Part shown: positions 16,017 to 24,982 of the stretch, piece by piece
Numbering within the stretch: the first letter of the stretch is position 1
Layout of the letters: each line of letters starts with the position of its first letter
Assembly (NCBI RefSeq): GCF_036763085.1
Contig: NZ_JBAIYU010000022.1
Coordinates: 46,836-110,835 of the forward strand
DNA: 64,000 bases
Reading direction: 5' to 3'
Source: JBAIYU01 sp036763085
Lineage (GTDB): Bacteria > Bacillota > Negativicutes > DSM-1736 > Dendrosporobacteraceae
Translations under genes and position numbers: made by a program
Notes under the pieces: generated by a model
What the model saw: the letters and a program-made list of their open reading frames with translations, nothing else
Told to the model about the DNA's origin: nothing
Databases searched by the model: none

Positions 16017-16107
16017 TTTTTTCACCATCCAACTATAATAAATTCTTTTGGGAAATTACCATATAAATCATATTATACCACGCTTGTCCAGTAGTGAAAC
16101 TGCTATC

Positions 16108-18147
16108 TTACGACACTTCGTCGATCATATTTTTAAATTCAGCTTCATCGATCACACTTATGCCTAATTGAAGCGCTTTTTCCAGCTTGCTTCCGGCTTC
16201 TGCCCCAGCAAGTACATAGCTGGTTTTCTTGCTGACAGAACCGGCTACTTTCCCGCCCAATGATTCGATAATTGCCGCCGCTTCATTCCTAGTCATTTCA
16301 ATAAGCGTTCCTGTTAACACGAAAGTGAGACCTAAGAACGGCTGCTTGTCTGCAACAACTATTTTGTCTTCTGTTGTTTTAACGCCGGAGTTATGCAGCC
16401 TTTCGATTAACTCAAGACTGGCTGGAGAAGCGAAGTAGGCAGCAACACTTTCAGCAATTTTTTCGCCTATTTCATCTAACTTAATCAATTCTTCGACACT
16501 AGCTGACTTAACCGCATCAATATCACCAAAATGCCTTGCAAGTACTGATGCTGCTTTAACACCAACGTATCGAATACCTAAGGCAAACAGTAGTCTTGCT
16601 AAACCCGCCTCTTTACTTTTTGTTATGGAAGCAAGGAGATTAGCAGCTGACTTTTTGCCCATTCTTTCAAGCTGAAGTAATTTGTCCTCAGTTAGCTGAT
16701 ATAAGTCGGCAGCATCCCTAATAAGGCCAGCTTCTAAAAGGTTCGTCAGTACAGCTGGCCCAAGGCCGTCAATATTCATTGCATCGCGCGAAACGAAGTG
16801 GAAGAGTCCTTCTCTCAATAGTGCCGGACATGCCACGTTTGTACACTTGCGGGCGGCCTCAGATTCATTCCTTTCGGCCGGGCTGCCGCATTCTGGACAG
16901 GCTTCTGGCATTACAAAAGGCGCTTCCTCACCAGTTCGGTGATCAAGAACGACTGAAATCACCTCAGGTATTACTTCACCAGCTTTATGAATAACTACAG
17001 TGTCGCCAATACGAATATCTTTTTGCTTAATATAATCCTCATTATGCAGGGTTGCCCTGCTCACAGTCGAGCCAGCTAAGCGTACTGGCTGTAGAATAGC
17101 CGTTGGTGTAAGAGTGCCAGTTCTCCCGACACTTATTATTATATCTTTAACGATCGTAGTTGTTTGTTCGGCAGGAAATTTATAAGCAATAGCCCACCGC
17201 GGATCTTTAGCTGTGCTGCCGAGTATAGTTTGGCTTGGCAGACTATTAACTTTTATAACCATACCATCTATGTCATACGGCAGGCTAGAACGTTTTTCGC
17301 CCCAACTATCACAGTAATCGGCAACCTCTTGTATATTATTAAAAACACGATATAATTGGTTCACTTTAAAGCCAGCTGCCTTTAAATATTCGAGAGTCTG
17401 AGCATGAGTAGTCAACTCTACTCCTTCATATTTTCCTATCCCATAGATAAATGCATCTAAAGCTCTATCAGCTGTAGCACGAGGATCTAACTGACGGAGC
17501 GAACCAGCTGCAGCATTGCGAGGATTAGCAAGCAAAGGTTCCTCATTCTTTTCACGTAAATCGTTTAATCTTGCAAATTCCTGCTTAGCCATGTAAACCT
17601 CACCGCGTACTTCGAGCAGTGGTGGAATGTCGACATCATCGCCTTGCAGTTTTAGCGGAATAGACTTTATCGTCTTGATATTTGAGGTAACGTCTTCGCC
17701 TTCAATACCGTCGCCTCTAGTCGCTCCGCGTACCAGCAGACCATTTTCATAAACTAGACTGATCGCTAATCCGTCAATTTTATGCTCAACAACATATTCT
17801 AGATCATCACTTGTGCCAAGTCCGCCAATGACTCGATTATGAAAGGCCTGTAATTCTTCTGCAGAGAAGGCATTACCAAGGCTTAGCATAGGTGTTAAGT
17901 GACCTACCCGCTGAAAGCCTTCTGCCGGAGCTGCCCCCACTCTTTGGGTTGGTGAGTATGGGGTAACAATTTCCGGATATTTTGTTTCTATTGCGATTAG
18001 CTGTTTAATTAGCAAGTCGTAATCAGCATCGTTGATTTCAGGCTTATCTAATACATAATACAGGTAATTATGGTAGTCTATTTGGCGAGTTAACTCATTC
18101 GCTTTAATAACTGCTTCTTCAATTGTTCTAGGAATGTCATCGGCCAC
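16108..18147 (-). CDS. ligA: NAD-dependent DNA ligase
   Basis: A 679-residue protein, full length, starting at GTG (18147) after an AAGGAG SD. It seals nicks in replication and repair using NAD. The adenylation motif is EHKIDGLAIS, containing the nucleophilic Lys near residue 122. The four-Cys zinc finger (CPECG ... CTNVAC) lies near 415-440, helix-hairpin-helix repeats follow, and a C-terminal BRCT domain begins at LGLTFVLTG. It follows pcrA by 20 bp, a common Firmicute replication/repair operon. Confidence 0.97.
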   Translation of the reverse strand: MADDIPRTIEEAVIKANELTRQIDYHNYLYYVLDKPEINDADYDLLIKQLIAIETKYPEIVTPYSPTQRVGAAPAEGFQRVGHLTPMLSLGNAFSAEELQAFHNRVIGGLGTSDDLEYVVEHKIDGLAISLVYENGLLVRGATRGDGIEGEDVTSNIKTIKSIPLKLQGDDVDIPPLLEVRGEVYMAKQEFARLNDLREKNEEPLLANPRNAAAGSLRQLDPRATADRALDAFIYGIGKYEGVELTTHAQTLEYLKAAGFKVNQLYRVFNNIQEVADYCDSWGEKRSSLPYDIDGMVIKVNSLPSQTILGSTAKDPRWAIAYKFPAEQTTTIVKDIIISVGRTGTLTPTAILQPVRLAGSTVSRATLHNEDYIKQKDIRIGDTVVIHKAGEVIPEVISVVLDHRTGEEAPFVMPEACPECGSPAERNESEAARKCTNVACPALLREGLFHFVSRDAMNIDGLGPAVLTNLLEAGLIRDAADLYQLTEDKLLQLERMGKKSAANLLASITKSKEAGLARLLFALGIRYVGVKAASVLARHFGDIDAVKSASVEELIKLDEIGEKIAESVAAYFASPASLELIERLHNSGVKTTEDKIVVADKQPFLGLTFVLTGTLIEMTRNEAAAIIESLGGKVAGSVSKKTSYVLAGAEAGSKLEKALQLGISVIDEAEFKNMIDEVS

Positions 18148-18167
18148 TATCGTCCACTCCTTACCGC

Positions 18168-20399
18168 TTATACTTCAACTTTAACGATTGGGGCAAATTG
18201 GGTCATAAGCTGCTTAATACCTTGCCCAGGAAAAGCGATTTTTAATTCTTGCTTGTCTTGCTCGCCCTTGACCTCTACAACCGTTCCTACACCCCATTTG
18301 CTATGCTGAGCTTTATCTCCGACCTTCCACGAAGTTTGCCCAGCCTTTGTCAATTGGACTGGTGTTGGTTTTGGTGCTGGTATGCTTTGGGCGATCGGTG
18401 ACTGCTGGCTGACTCGATTACCAGCTGTGACAGCAGTTCCACCAGCGTTAAAGCCAAACCGACTAGGTCTATTAGTAACACGTTCAACTGTATCTTCTGG
18501 TATTTCACTCAAAAATCGTGATGCTGGGTACATGATAGTCTTACCATAGATAGTCCGCATTCTGGCATTAGTCAGATATAGCTTGCGTCTGGCCCTTGTT
18601 ATGCCAACGTAGCATATTCTACGCTCTTCTTCAATTTCGCATTCATTCATAAGTGTTCTGGAATGGGGAAACAAACCTTCTTCCATGCCTGCCATAAAGG
18701 CAATTGGAAACTCTAGTCCCTTAGCCGAATGCAGCGTCATTAGTGTAACCTTTTCCCCAGCTATTTCAGCTGTGTCTATATCAGATACTAATGCCACTTG
18801 GCTTAAAAAGTTCTCAAGAGTTTCCTCAAGTTCACCTTTGGCAAAATCTTTTGCTACGCTCAAGAGCTCGCGTAAGTTTTCAATCCTTGCTTCATTTTGA
18901 GGTGTCAACTCTTTCTGAAGTTCAGCAATATAACCCGAATCCATCATAACTTTATCAATAAGGTCGACTACAGGCATTGAGTCCTGTATTGAGATAAGAT
19001 TAAAGATCAGTTCCGCTAACGACTCTAATGGCCGTTTAGCCCGAGCTGTTAAATCCGGGACTAATTCTGGGTTAGAAATTACATCAAATAACGTCAGATT
19101 ATTTTGAGCAGCATAATCTGTTAAACGGCTGATTGTTGTATCACCAATGCCCCGGCGTGGAACATTTATTATCCTAAGTAAGCTGACTGTGTCGGCTGGA
19201 TTAAATATTACTCTTAGATAAGCCAAAATGTCTTTGATCTCTTTTCGATCATAGAATTTCAGTCCCCCCACCATAGTATAGGGTATACCGTTTTTCATAA
19301 ATGCTTCTTCAATTACCCTCGACTGAGCGTTAGTCCGATATAAAACTGCAATATCGCCATATGGGGTGTTATAAACGGTATTTAGTTTGATAATGTTATC
19401 TGAGATATACTGTGATTCGTCTCTCTCATCATTAGCTAAATAGTAGGTTATTAGTTCACCCTTATTATTTTCGGTCCATAGTGCCTTAGGCTTGCGCTCA
19501 GAGTTGTTTTCGATAACGGCGTTTGCTGCTTCTAGAATAGTCTTTGTGGAACGATAGTTTTGTTCAAGCTTTATTACTTTGGCTTCAGGGTAATCATTTT
19601 CGAAGTCCATTATATTGCGAATATCCGCACCGCGCCAACCGTATATACTTTGGTCAGCATCACCTACTACGCAAATATTACGAGATTTTGCTGCCAGCAA
19701 AGTAGCGAGCAAATACTGAGCATGGTTTGTATCCTGATATTCATCAATCATAATATACTTAAATTTATCTTGATATTTTTCTCTGACTTCTTGATTGTTT
19801 TCTAGTAGACGGACTGTTAGCATCAGTAAGTCGTCAAAATCAAGAGCATTATTATTTCGTAGTTTATTCTGGTACAACTGATATATCTCTGCTATTTTCT
19901 GAGCAAAAAAAGTATCTGCCTCGCGAGTAAACTGCGGTACATCTTTCAAGCCATTTTTAGCATTAGAAATTGTTGCCTGAACACTATTTGGTGCATACTG
20001 CTTATCATCCAAATTGAGTTCCTTTAAGCAGGCTTTTATCACTGCTTGCGAGTCACCCGAATCATAAATAACGAAGTTTCGCTTGTAGCCTGATATAGCT
20101 TCTATCTCCATTCGTAGGAAATTTGCACAAAAAGCATGAAATGTACTAAGCCAAATATCTTTAGCTCTGCTGCCAACCATCCGGTCAACACGTTCCCGCA
20201 TCTCTGCTGCAGCCTTGTTAGTAAAAGTTATTGCCAAAATATTATAAGGTGCTACGCCTTGATCTAATAAGTGGGCTATTCGGCAAGTTAAAGCTTTTGT
20301 TTTGCCTGATCCTGCACCAGCCATAATTAAGAGCGGCCCATTGATATGCGACACTGCTGCTGCCTGAGCATCATTCAAACCATTGAATATATTTTGCAT
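18168..20399 (-). CDS. pcrA: ATP-dependent 3'-5' DNA helicase PcrA/UvrD
   Basis: A 743-residue SF1A helicase. Walker A is GAGSGKTKAL near residue 30. The remaining helicase motifs include IDEYQDTN, GDADQSIYGWRGAD, LEQNYRST, TLHSAKGLEF and VGITRARRKLYL. The C-terminal ~50 residues (HSKWGVGTVVEVKG) form the Tudor-like domain that binds RNA polymerase in PcrA. It acts in repair, plasmid replication and removal of stalled polymerase. GGAGG lies just before the ATG, and it is upstream of ligA in the same transcript. Confidence 0.96.
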   Translation of the reverse strand: MQNIFNGLNDAQAAAVSHINGPLLIMAGAGSGKTKALTCRIAHLLDQGVAPYNILAITFTNKAAAEMRERVDRMVGSRAKDIWLSTFHAFCANFLRMEIEAISGYKRNFVIYDSGDSQAVIKACLKELNLDDKQYAPNSVQATISNAKNGLKDVPQFTREADTFFAQKIAEIYQLYQNKLRNNNALDFDDLLMLTVRLLENNQEVREKYQDKFKYIMIDEYQDTNHAQYLLATLLAAKSRNICVVGDADQSIYGWRGADIRNIMDFENDYPEAKVIKLEQNYRSTKTILEAANAVIENNSERKPKALWTENNKGELITYYLANDERDESQYISDNIIKLNTVYNTPYGDIAVLYRTNAQSRVIEEAFMKNGIPYTMVGGLKFYDRKEIKDILAYLRVIFNPADTVSLLRIINVPRRGIGDTTISRLTDYAAQNNLTLFDVISNPELVPDLTARAKRPLESLAELIFNLISIQDSMPVVDLIDKVMMDSGYIAELQKELTPQNEARIENLRELLSVAKDFAKGELEETLENFLSQVALVSDIDTAEIAGEKVTLMTLHSAKGLEFPIAFMAGMEEGLFPHSRTLMNECEIEEERRICYVGITRARRKLYLTNARMRTIYGKTIMYPASRFLSEIPEDTVERVTNRPSRFGFNAGGTAVTAGNRVSQQSPIAQSIPAPKPTPVQLTKAGQTSWKVGDKAQHSKWGVGTVVEVKGEQDKQELKIAFPGQGIKQLMTQFAPIVKVEV

Positions 20400-20526
20400 T
20401 GCTTCCTCCGCGAAAAGATTAAATTTAGCATTACCAAGTTTTGAGATTTTGTATCAGCTTTGTTGCTTTTAGACTACTAAAACATTCATAAATTCGTCAA
20501 ATTTTCCTATATTCCTTTGAATACAA

Positions 20527-20558
20527 AAAAGAAAAGCTTGCCGCTTTAACGACAAGCT
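20527..20558 (-). terminator. Terminator of the selenium cluster
   Basis: AGCTTG (20535-20540) pairs with CAAGCT (20553-20558). On the minus strand the hairpin is followed by TTTCTTTTTT, directly after the DUF3343 stop codon. Confidence 0.8.
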
Positions 20559-20564
20559 AAATTA

Positions 20565-20783
20565 CTATATAACTATTTTTTTCATTATCACTACACCGGC
20601 GCTATTTAAAAGTGATTCTGCATAGTCAGCTTTAGAATGATCAATTCGGGCTGCCAAGCCTTCACATGAACCTGAGAGCTGCCGTGGAATAGAAATTAAT
20701 TCGATATCAATGCCATTTTCTAATAAGACGCTTCTTGCTCTGAAAGCATGATAAACAGATGGAAAGGTAATTATTAATTGCAT
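20565..20783 (-). CDS. DUF3343 putative Se/S carrier-like protein
   Basis: A 72-residue protein matching the DUF3343 pattern: a beta strand LIITFPSVYHAFRARSVL, then IELISIPRQLSGSCEGLAARI with the conserved Ser-Gly-Ser-Cys-Glu segment, then a C-terminal helix and strand. The Cys in SCEG is the likely sulfur/selenium-carrying residue (family knowledge plus inference). It is the last gene of the yedE-tusA-like-DUF3343 operon, a combination found in selenium-utilising anaerobes. Confidence 0.85.
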   Translation of the reverse strand: MQLIITFPSVYHAFRARSVLLENGIDIELISIPRQLSGSCEGLAARIDHSKADYAESLLNSAGVVIMKKIVI

Positions 20784-20794
20784 TGGCTATCCTT

Positions 20795-21013
20795 TCATAG
20801 ACTGTTTATTTTCCTGATTTTCAATTCAAACTCTCTACCTTTATTGATGCATTCTGTCTGCCAGCCTTGAGACTTAACGTACTTTATAATATTTTCCTTA
20901 GCAGGCATTTCATCAACAAGTACTGTCAGGCTATCACACACAGTTAATGAATCCTTAGTTCTAATCAGAGGAATCGGACAACTTAGACCTCTTAGATCAA
21001 GCACCTTCTCCAT
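20795..21013 (-). CDS. TusA/YedF-family sulfurtransferase-like protein
   Basis: A 72-residue protein beginning VLDLRGLSCPIPLIRTKDSL, the TusA signature in which the Cys of the CPxP loop carries persulfide or selenide. The rest is the two-layer alpha/beta TusA fold (LTVLVDEMPAKENIIKYVKSQGW). Free-standing YedF-like proteins next to YedE are linked to selenium handling. It lies 4 bp after yedE and 11 bp before DUF3343, so it is surely co-transcribed. Confidence 0.88.
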   Translation of the reverse strand: MEKVLDLRGLSCPIPLIRTKDSLTVCDSLTVLVDEMPAKENIIKYVKSQGWQTECINKGREFELKIRKINSL

Positions 21014-21017
21014 TTTA

Positions 21018-22094
21018 CTATGCTCCTTTATTCATGAAACTGAAGTTTTCGCGGTATTTAAGACCAATACCGGCAGTAATCACCAAACCAGCACTAACGG
21101 CTATCTGACCGTTTATAGCAAGACCAACTGGTGATCCTGCCGCATTAAAGCCATGCGCTATACCCGCACCAGCTAACATCCCTAATATACAAAACATAGC
21201 ATCAGTATTACCTTCGCCTGACATAATCAGTTGGCGAAGAGGGCAGCCTCCAGCTAGCGTTGCCGCAAGTCCGGTCAAGAACAAACCCAAAAAGTTCCAT
21301 AGATGCATATCATGTGCTAATGGCTGACCTGTGAAGCCAAGCTTGAAGAAACCAAAATATAAGTTACCTATTAAAGCAGCAACAAACATTACACCATATA
21401 TAATCAGCATTTGGGTATCACGAACAAGTATGTAATCACGGACGCCGCCGCTCAAGCACATTCTTGTGCGTTGCGCAAAAAAACCAGCTAACAAACCAGC
21501 TATTAAGCTGATAAAAATTGGGGCATGCATCGCGCCTGGGCCTTTAGCACTGAAGTTTAAATACCCGGCATTAGTGCTAACAGCAAACACTAGTATTAAC
21601 GCAGCGAAAACTGAAGCGTAACCGCTAATGCTCGGCAAAGTACTAGTATATATTTTCGCACGCCCAAGACTGTAGCCATTTTTAAGAAAAGCAATGCCGG
21701 CAGCAATCCCAGCGACAAAACCAACTAATCCTGTCAAACCATTTAAATCGCCTGCCGCAAGTCGCATTATTCCCCTTAATGGACAGCCTAAAAAAGCTAA
21801 TGCACCAATCATCATAGTAGCACCTAAAATAAATCTTATCAATGGACTAGAACCGCCCCGCGGTTGAAATTCACCATTGATCTTTGCAATACCAAATGCC
21901 CCTAGAACCCAGCCTAAAATTTCAGGCCGAGCATATTGCAGTGTAGCAACCTTATGTATTCCTAGTGCTCCTGCAATATCACGAAGCTGACAAGCTGCGC
22001 AAAAGCCGTAGTTTCCAGGGTTACCGAATTTGACTAATAGTACAGCCCCTAGTCCAAAAACTATGCCTGTAATTATAGCAATAGTTAAAGTCAC
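21018..22094 (-). CDS. yedE: YedE family putative selenium transporter
   Basis: A 358-residue polytopic membrane protein with about nine or more hydrophobic segments. It starts at GTG, with GAGGTGG just upstream. Conserved Cys-containing motifs recur: CAACQLRDIAG, LGCPLRGIMRLAAGD, RMCLSGGVRDYIL and AGGCPLRQLIMSGEGN. The two GCPLR motifs reflect the internal duplication of the YeeE/YedE thiosulfate-transporter superfamily. It heads the selenium cluster and is divergent from the LysR gene. Transport of a selenium compound is family-based inference. Confidence 0.88.
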   Translation of the reverse strand: MTLTIAIITGIVFGLGAVLLVKFGNPGNYGFCAACQLRDIAGALGIHKVATLQYARPEILGWVLGAFGIAKINGEFQPRGGSSPLIRFILGATMMIGALAFLGCPLRGIMRLAAGDLNGLTGLVGFVAGIAAGIAFLKNGYSLGRAKIYTSTLPSISGYASVFAALILVFAVSTNAGYLNFSAKGPGAMHAPIFISLIAGLLAGFFAQRTRMCLSGGVRDYILVRDTQMLIIYGVMFVAALIGNLYFGFFKLGFTGQPLAHDMHLWNFLGLFLTGLAATLAGGCPLRQLIMSGEGNTDAMFCILGMLAGAGIAHGFNAAGSPVGLAINGQIAVSAGLVITAGIGLKYRENFSFMNKGA

Positions 22095-22227
22095 AATACC
22101 ACCTCTATATATAAAATCAATATCACTACTAAAGATATTCTATATTGCAAAAATACATTCCTTCTCAAAACCAAAAACAGGGAATATTAAGAATTATAAA
22201 GAAATAAGCAAAATAAGAGGTGATTAA

Positions 22228-23118
22228 ATGTCTGTGTTACAATCTTTGCCAATCTTTCAAGCAGTTGCAGAAGAAAAGAGCTTTTCACAGGCCGCTAAAA
22301 GGCTTGATCTAACCCAGCCAACAGTCTCTTTTCATATCGATAATTTAGAAAAAAAACTTAGCTGTCCCTTATTTCTTCGCACGTCTAAAGGGGTCAGCCT
22401 AACAATCTATGGTGAGATACTATTAGAATGCGCAAAAAAAACCAGTGCTCTGATGATTGCTGCGGAAAACGAGCTTAAAACTTTATTAGCTGGTCAGACT
22501 GGCCAATTCAAATTGGGCGCAAGTACTATCCCGGGCGAATATATTCTTCCTGAAATAGTTACTGCCTTCCTAAAGCATAATCCAGGTATTAAGTTATCAC
22601 TTGAGATTTCTGACAGCAGTTCGATAATAACTAGTTTTGAAAATGGTGAGTTTCCGCTGGCAATAGTTGGCGCTAAACCAACTCATAATATAAATTATCG
22701 CGAACTTTGGAGAGATGAGGTTGTCTTGGTTGGACATCCCACCATTTGGCAGGAGCTAGGCGGCAGCTTAACTTTAGCAGATCTTCCAACGGTTTCGCTG
22801 ATAACTAAGGATACTCTTTCAGGAACTAGAAAATCAATTTTTAATTCGCTAGAACTAAAAGGTGTTGATGTCAGCACTCTAAACATAATACTAGAAACCA
22901 GCAGCAATGAAGCCCTTAAGACGGCCATTTTAAATCAGTTGGGTGTAGGGTTTATTTCTCGTTGGGCGGTAAAAAAAGAATTGACTTCAGGTATGTTAAA
23001 AACTATAACAATACCTGAAGTCAATATAGAACGTTCTTTCTATCTGCTGCAGACTAGCATCACGCAGCCTACTTGTATAGATTTATTCTTAAACCACCTA
23101 AATAAATCTCTTAGTTGA
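22228..23118 (+). CDS. LysR family regulator, selenium-cluster associated
   Basis: A 296-residue protein with AGAGGTG before the ATG. Residues 1-60 are the LysR winged helix (FSQAAKRLDLTQPTVSFHIDNLEKKL). The rest is the periplasmic-binding-like effector domain (FKLGASTIPGEYILPEIVTAF). It is divergent from yedE, with 133 bp between the starts. LysR regulators usually control a divergent neighbour, so yedE is the likely target; a LysR subfamily is known next to selenium genes. Its 3' end overlaps the convergent pyrophosphatase gene by 8 bp. A perfect 14-bp inverted repeat lies inside the coding sequence at 22981-23024. Confidence 0.88.
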   Translation: MSVLQSLPIFQAVAEEKSFSQAAKRLDLTQPTVSFHIDNLEKKLSCPLFLRTSKGVSLTIYGEILLECAKKTSALMIAAENELKTLLAGQTGQFKLGASTIPGEYILPEIVTAFLKHNPGIKLSLEISDSSSIITSFENGEFPLAIVGAKPTHNINYRELWRDEVVLVGHPTIWQELGGSLTLADLPTVSLITKDTLSGTRKSIFNSLELKGVDVSTLNIILETSSNEALKTAILNQLGVGFISRWAVKKELTSGMLKTITIPEVNIERSFYLLQTSITQPTCIDLFLNHLNKSLS

Positions 23119-24751
23119 AGTTTCTAGCAGCCTCAACCATTGGAGGAATAACCTGTTTCTTTCTCGACATTACTCCAGGGAGATAGACAACGCCGCCTTC
23201 TCCTTTATTGCCAAAAGCCTCGCCAATCAATATAGATGGGTGACCGCTGTAGATGAGATGCGTACCTTCATTTATTATATCTGTAACCATTAATAACGTC
23301 ATATCATAGTTTTCTTTGGAGCGCATGGTTTCCATACCAAGTAATAAATCATCCTTAACTGCCAACACTTCAGCTGTATCCATTACTGATAACTGACCAA
23401 TAGCAACACGATACTCACCAATTTGAAACTCTTTTAAATCATTGCGGATTATCTCCGACGGTGACATATCGCCTATACCCGAACCAGCCTTCAATACGGA
23501 CATACCAAACTCTTGGAGATTGAGTTTAGCAATTTCAGCTAATTTAACGGCTGTTTCACGATCGTAGGAGGTAGCCGTAGGTGACTTAAACAAAACAGTA
23601 TCTGATACTATCGCTGCCAAAAGCAGACCGGCAATATGTGCTGGCATTTCTATACCTCTGTGCCAGTGCATGTTTGCAACAATTGTTGCTGTCGAACCTA
23701 CTGGTTCATGTCGAATAAAGATAGGCTCGCCTGTTTCTAACCCGCCAAGTCGATGGTGATCCACTATTTCAACTATTTGTGCTTCTTCAATGCCTTCTAC
23801 GGCTTGTGTACGTTCATTATGATCTACCAGAATAATTTTTTCACGTTCAGTTACAATCAGTTGATCGCGAGTTATTAAGCCGACAAGTTTTCCATTTTCG
23901 ATTACGGGGTAATTACGATATTGAGTTTCAGCAATAATTTCTTTTATATCACTAACCATATCTGATGGCTTAAACGAAATTACCTTCTTCTGCATGATCA
24001 TGCTTACTGGGATACATTGGTTAATAAGCCGAGCACAAGTATATGTATCATATGGAGCGCTAATCACCGTTATGCCTTCTTTGGCTGCAACAGCTAAAAT
24101 ATCTTTATCTATCTGAGCATTTCCTGTCACAATAAGACAGGAAATTTTCTTTTCAATACATTCAAGTAAAGTGCTGCCTCGATCTCCAACAAGCACAACA
24201 TCCCCAGCCTGAATTACTTTTTGGATTGTTGTAGCACTGCCAGCAGCTATTCGAACTTTTCCTGTTACCTTGCGGTTTAGATCATCACCTTGAATAAGTT
24301 GTCCATCTAAAACCTTAATAATTGCAGCAAAATCTACACCAGCTTCGCATAAGTCCTGCATTTCCAATTCATCAAAATACCTTTTAGCTAAATCGCTAAC
24401 TGAAACAATTCCCTGCAACGAGTTATTTTCATCTATTACAGGTACTGATTTAACACCAAGCTGACGCATTACTTTTCCTAACTCGCGCAGTGTGTCATTA
24501 GGCTGTAATACAATTGTGGTGTCCAACATTACATCGCGTACTCGCGGATATAAGTCTGTTAACAATTTGGGTGATTCTATCCCAAATTGTTCTAGAACAA
24601 ATTTGGTTTCAGCATTTATTTTACCAGCTCTGGCTGGGACTACATTTTCACCAAGCGCTCTCTTTAAATGTGCATAACCGATTGCTGAACAAATTGAGTC
24701 AGTATCAGGATTGCGGTGTCCAATAGTATAAATAGGTTTAGAAAGTTTCAT
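23111..24751 (-). CDS. Manganese-dependent inorganic pyrophosphatase with CBS-DRTGG-CBS insert
   Basis: A 546-residue family II (DHH) pyrophosphatase. It starts IGHRNPDTDSICSAIGYA, a metal-binding DHH motif. The insert comprises a CBS domain (~75-125), a DRTGG-type domain (~140-240), a second CBS domain (~245-305), then VDHHRLGG and a DHHA2 domain. It hydrolyses PPi to phosphate. In this subfamily adenine nucleotides bound to the CBS pair modulate activity, AMP/ADP inhibiting and ATP activating. Length matches CBS-PPases rather than the ~310-residue plain enzyme. It is a single-gene unit convergent with lysR. Confidence 0.93.
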   Translation of the reverse strand: MKLSKPIYTIGHRNPDTDSICSAIGYAHLKRALGENVVPARAGKINAETKFVLEQFGIESPKLLTDLYPRVRDVMLDTTIVLQPNDTLRELGKVMRQLGVKSVPVIDENNSLQGIVSVSDLAKRYFDELEMQDLCEAGVDFAAIIKVLDGQLIQGDDLNRKVTGKVRIAAGSATTIQKVIQAGDVVLVGDRGSTLLECIEKKISCLIVTGNAQIDKDILAVAAKEGITVISAPYDTYTCARLINQCIPVSMIMQKKVISFKPSDMVSDIKEIIAETQYRNYPVIENGKLVGLITRDQLIVTEREKIILVDHNERTQAVEGIEEAQIVEIVDHHRLGGLETGEPIFIRHEPVGSTATIVANMHWHRGIEMPAHIAGLLLAAIVSDTVLFKSPTATSYDRETAVKLAEIAKLNLQEFGMSVLKAGSGIGDMSPSEIIRNDLKEFQIGEYRVAIGQLSVMDTAEVLAVKDDLLLGMETMRSKENYDMTLLMVTDIINEGTHLIYSGHPSILIGEAFGNKGEGGVVYLPGVMSRKKQVIPPMVEAARNFN

Positions 24752-24897
24752 CTATGTACCTCCAAATTCCATATCATTAGGATGGTTTTTTTGCCATCAT
24801 CTATTATACGACATTTTTTCTAAATAACAAAAGTATAACTTGGAAATTTTTTATAAAACCATATATTCAATTTTAAATGTGAAGCAAAGCGTTAAGC

Positions 24898-24932
24898 GAA
24901 ACATATGTTTGCAAAACGTACGTTCGTATAAT
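24898..24932 (+). promoter_or_regulatory. Tandem LexA-like boxes abutting a -10 element
   Basis: GAAACATATGTTTG (24898-24911) and AAAACGTACGTTCG (24913-24926) each resemble the Firmicute LexA box GAAC-N4-GTTC. TATAAT (24927-24932) follows the second immediately. The -35 is weak. Predicted to give SOS control of the DUF4130 gene, whose start is 50 bp downstream. Confidence 0.5.
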
Positions 24933-24982
24933 ATAATTAACGTAACATATCTAATACAACAGCTCTCTATGAGGTGACAGCC

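Noticed and set aside
24121..24150. TTTCCTGTC...GACAGGAAA hairpin in the pyrophosphatase gene
   Set aside because: A 9-bp pairing inside a coding region with no positional logic; likely chance.
24555..24600. AACAATTTGGG...CCCAAATTGTT hairpin in the pyrophosphatase gene
   Set aside because: Lies within coding sequence near the 5' end of the gene; no related copy and no evident regulatory role.
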